Source of the DNA: Thermus kawarayensis JCM 12314
GTDB lineage: Bacteria; Deinococcota; Deinococci; Deinococcales; Thermaceae
DNA: 8,130 bases
Reading direction: 5' to 3'
Assembly: GCA_001311545.1 (NCBI GenBank)
Contig: BBBL01000058.1
Coordinates: 1-8,130, forward strand
Positions 7,116 through 8,130 of this stretch are shown piece after piece. Each line of letters starts with the position of its first letter. Within the stretch, counting starts at the first letter, position 1. Made by a program: the position numbers and the translations under genes. The notes beneath the pieces were generated by a model. That model had not been told where the DNA came from, made no database searches, and saw nothing but the letters and a program-made list of their open reading frames with translations.

Positions 7116-7651
7116 ATGCGTTGGAACCTTGACCCCACCCACACCAGCGTGGAGTTTGCGGTGAGGCATATGGTGATCGCCACGGTAAAAGGCACCCTCA
7201 ACCTCAAGGAAGGCTACGTGGAGACCGATCCAAGCGGGAAGCCCATCCAGGTGGAGGCCCGCCTGGACGCGGCGAGCATCCACACCGGCGTGGCCGACCG
7301 GGACAACCACCTCCGCTCCCCGGACTTCCTGGACGTGGCGAACTATCCGGAAATCGTCTTCAAAAGCGAGAAAATCACGCCCCTGGGGGAGGGCCGCTAC
7401 CAGGTGGAAGGGGAGCTCACCCTCCGGGGCGTGACCCGGCCCATGGCCTTTGAGGTGGAAACCTCTGGCCCCGTGAAGGACCCCTGGGGCAACGAGCGCC
7501 TGGCGGCCCACTTTGGGGGAAGCTGAACCGCAAGGACTTCGGCCTCACCTGGAACATGCCCCTGGAGGCCGGGGGGCTTCTCGTGGGCGAGGAGGTGCGC
7601 TTCAGCGTGGACACGGAGCTGGTGGCGGCCAAGGAGAGGGTGGGCGCATGA
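7116..7651 (+). CDS. YceI-family isoprenoid-binding lipocalin-like protein, one frameshift
   Basis: YceI proteins form a beta-barrel that holds a long isoprenoid chain; a Thermus thermophilus member (TT1927b) was crystallised with one bound, as I recall. The sequence shows the classic N-terminus WNLDPTHTSVEFAVRHMVIATVKG, then VEARLDAASIHTGVADRDNHLRSPDFLDVANYPEI, YQVEGELTLRGVTRP and, after repair, GKLNRKDFGLTWN and SVDTELVA. There is no signal peptide, so the protein is probably cytoplasmic, unlike E. coli YceI. ATG 7116 has a strong AAGGAGG 7 nt upstream. One G is missing in the GGGGG run at about 7514-7519; without repair the frame ends falsely at 7526. The repaired length is 178 residues. 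The stop TGA at 7649-7651 overlaps the ATG of the next gene (ATGA), implying coupling. Its position after mqnE-mqnA suggests, but does not show, a link with the menaquinone side chain. Confidence 0.93.
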
Positions 7652-8130
7652 AGCCCCAAGGGCGGCTCCTCTCCTTGAGCCTCAGGGTCAAGGACCTGGG
7701 AGCGCCCTGGCCTTCTACCGGGACCTCCTGGGACTACGGGTGGAAGCGGACCCGCCCCGCTACCGCCTCTTCCCCGAGGGCCGGGGCTTCTTTTTGGATT
7801 TAATCCACGATCTTCAGGCCCCCCTAAGGCCCCACCCCTCGGTGGGCCTCTACCACTTCGCCCTCCTCCTTCCGGACCGCAAAGCCCTCGCCGGGGTCTT
7901 CCGCAGGGCGCTGGAGGCGGGGGTCCACTTTGAGGGCGCGGCGGACCACGGGGTCTCCGAGGCCCTTTATTTTTGCGACCCCGAGGGCAACGGCCTCGAG
8001 CTCTACCGGGACCGCCCGCAAGGGGAGTGGCCCAAAGGCCCCCTCATGTTCACGGCGCCTTTGAGCCTGGAAAAGCTCCTCGCCGAGAACCCCAAGCCCA
8101 CCCCCCTCCCCCCGGAAACCCTCCTCGGGC
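7648..8130 (+). CDS. CatE-like VOC-family dioxygenase, N-terminal part, one frameshift, cut by window edge
   Basis: Vicinal-oxygen-chelate protein of the catechol 2,3-dioxygenase (CatE, COG2514) type; these are two-module metal enzymes cleaving aromatic diols. The sequence shows LSLSLRVKDLGSALAFYRDLLGL (after repair), FFLDLIHD, VGLYHFALLLPDRKALAGVF, ADHGVSEALYFCDPEGNGLELYRDRPQGEW and MFTAPLSLEKLLAE. The YHFALLLPDRK and HGVSEALYF stretches closely match my memory of Bacillus CatE. The ATG at 7648 overlaps the yceI TGA. One G is missing in the GGG run at about 7698-7700. The frame is open at the end of the window, where ETLLG probably precedes the second module, so the metal site cannot be judged in full. 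The substrate is unknown; general glyoxalase-superfamily functions remain possible. Confidence 0.85.

Noticed and set aside
7672..7674. Loss of a metal-binding His near the N-terminus of the VOC protein (Ser at residue 9)
   Set aside because: As I recall, CatE-type two-module proteins also lack a His at this place; their metal site involves the second module, which lies outside the window.
1..8130. Programmed frameshifting or transcriptional slippage as the cause of the broken frames
   Set aside because: Slippage in Thermus is known at long A or T runs. Here the breaks are scattered in short G/C runs of unrelated housekeeping genes, sometimes several per gene.
1..8130. Pseudogene decay of a degenerate island
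   Set aside because: Codon use and motifs are well preserved on both sides of every break, there are no nonsense substitutions or insertions, and essential-type genes such as purN and mqnA are hit equally.

Overview
The window looks like chromosomal DNA of a Thermus species. G+C is very high and third codon positions are almost all G or C. GTG starts are common. The gene set is typical of Thermus: futalosine-pathway menaquinone genes next to a cytoplasmic YceI-type isoprenoid-binding protein. The only clearly A+T-richer patch is a short promoter at about 7051-7082. I saw no mobile element, CRISPR array, rRNA or tRNA.

Minus strand, about 2860 down to 1: a compact operon of four genes. In order of transcription they are a divergent PlsY-like membrane protein, a fumarylacetoacetate-hydrolase (FAH) family enzyme, a metallo-beta-lactamase (MBL) fold hydrolase whose GTG start overlaps the previous stop, and purN, which runs off the left edge. 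Plus strand, from 2936: a divergently transcribed LacI-family regulator with a palindromic operator in its 5' region, a YqhA/UPF0114 membrane protein, and a small unrecognised protein with PIN-nuclease-like features. Next come mqnE and mqnA, two early steps of the futalosine route to menaquinone. The window ends with a separately promoted pair: a yceI-type gene and a CatE-like VOC dioxygenase that runs off the right edge.

The strongest overall signal is technical. Nine of the eleven genes are broken by frameshifts. Each can be repaired by restoring one or two single bases, nearly always in a short G or C run and once in an A run. I count about 20 missing bases in 8.1 kb, and no case needs an insertion to be removed. 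This fits homopolymer-deletion sequencing error far better than pseudogene decay. Gene coordinates below are therefore for the whole repaired gene, and the approximate break positions are given in each entry. Only the plsY-like gene and yqhA read through intact.

Functionally, mqnE and mqnA convert chorismate toward aminodeoxyfutalosine for menaquinone, and the isoprenoid-binding YceI protein lies just downstream. The divergent lacI/plsY-like arrangement, with palindromes between the two genes, suggests that the regulator controls itself and possibly the leftward operon. No clearly new multi-gene system is visible. The most open items are the PIN-like gene, the motif-poor PlsY paralogue, and the palindrome at the yceI promoter and ribosome binding site.
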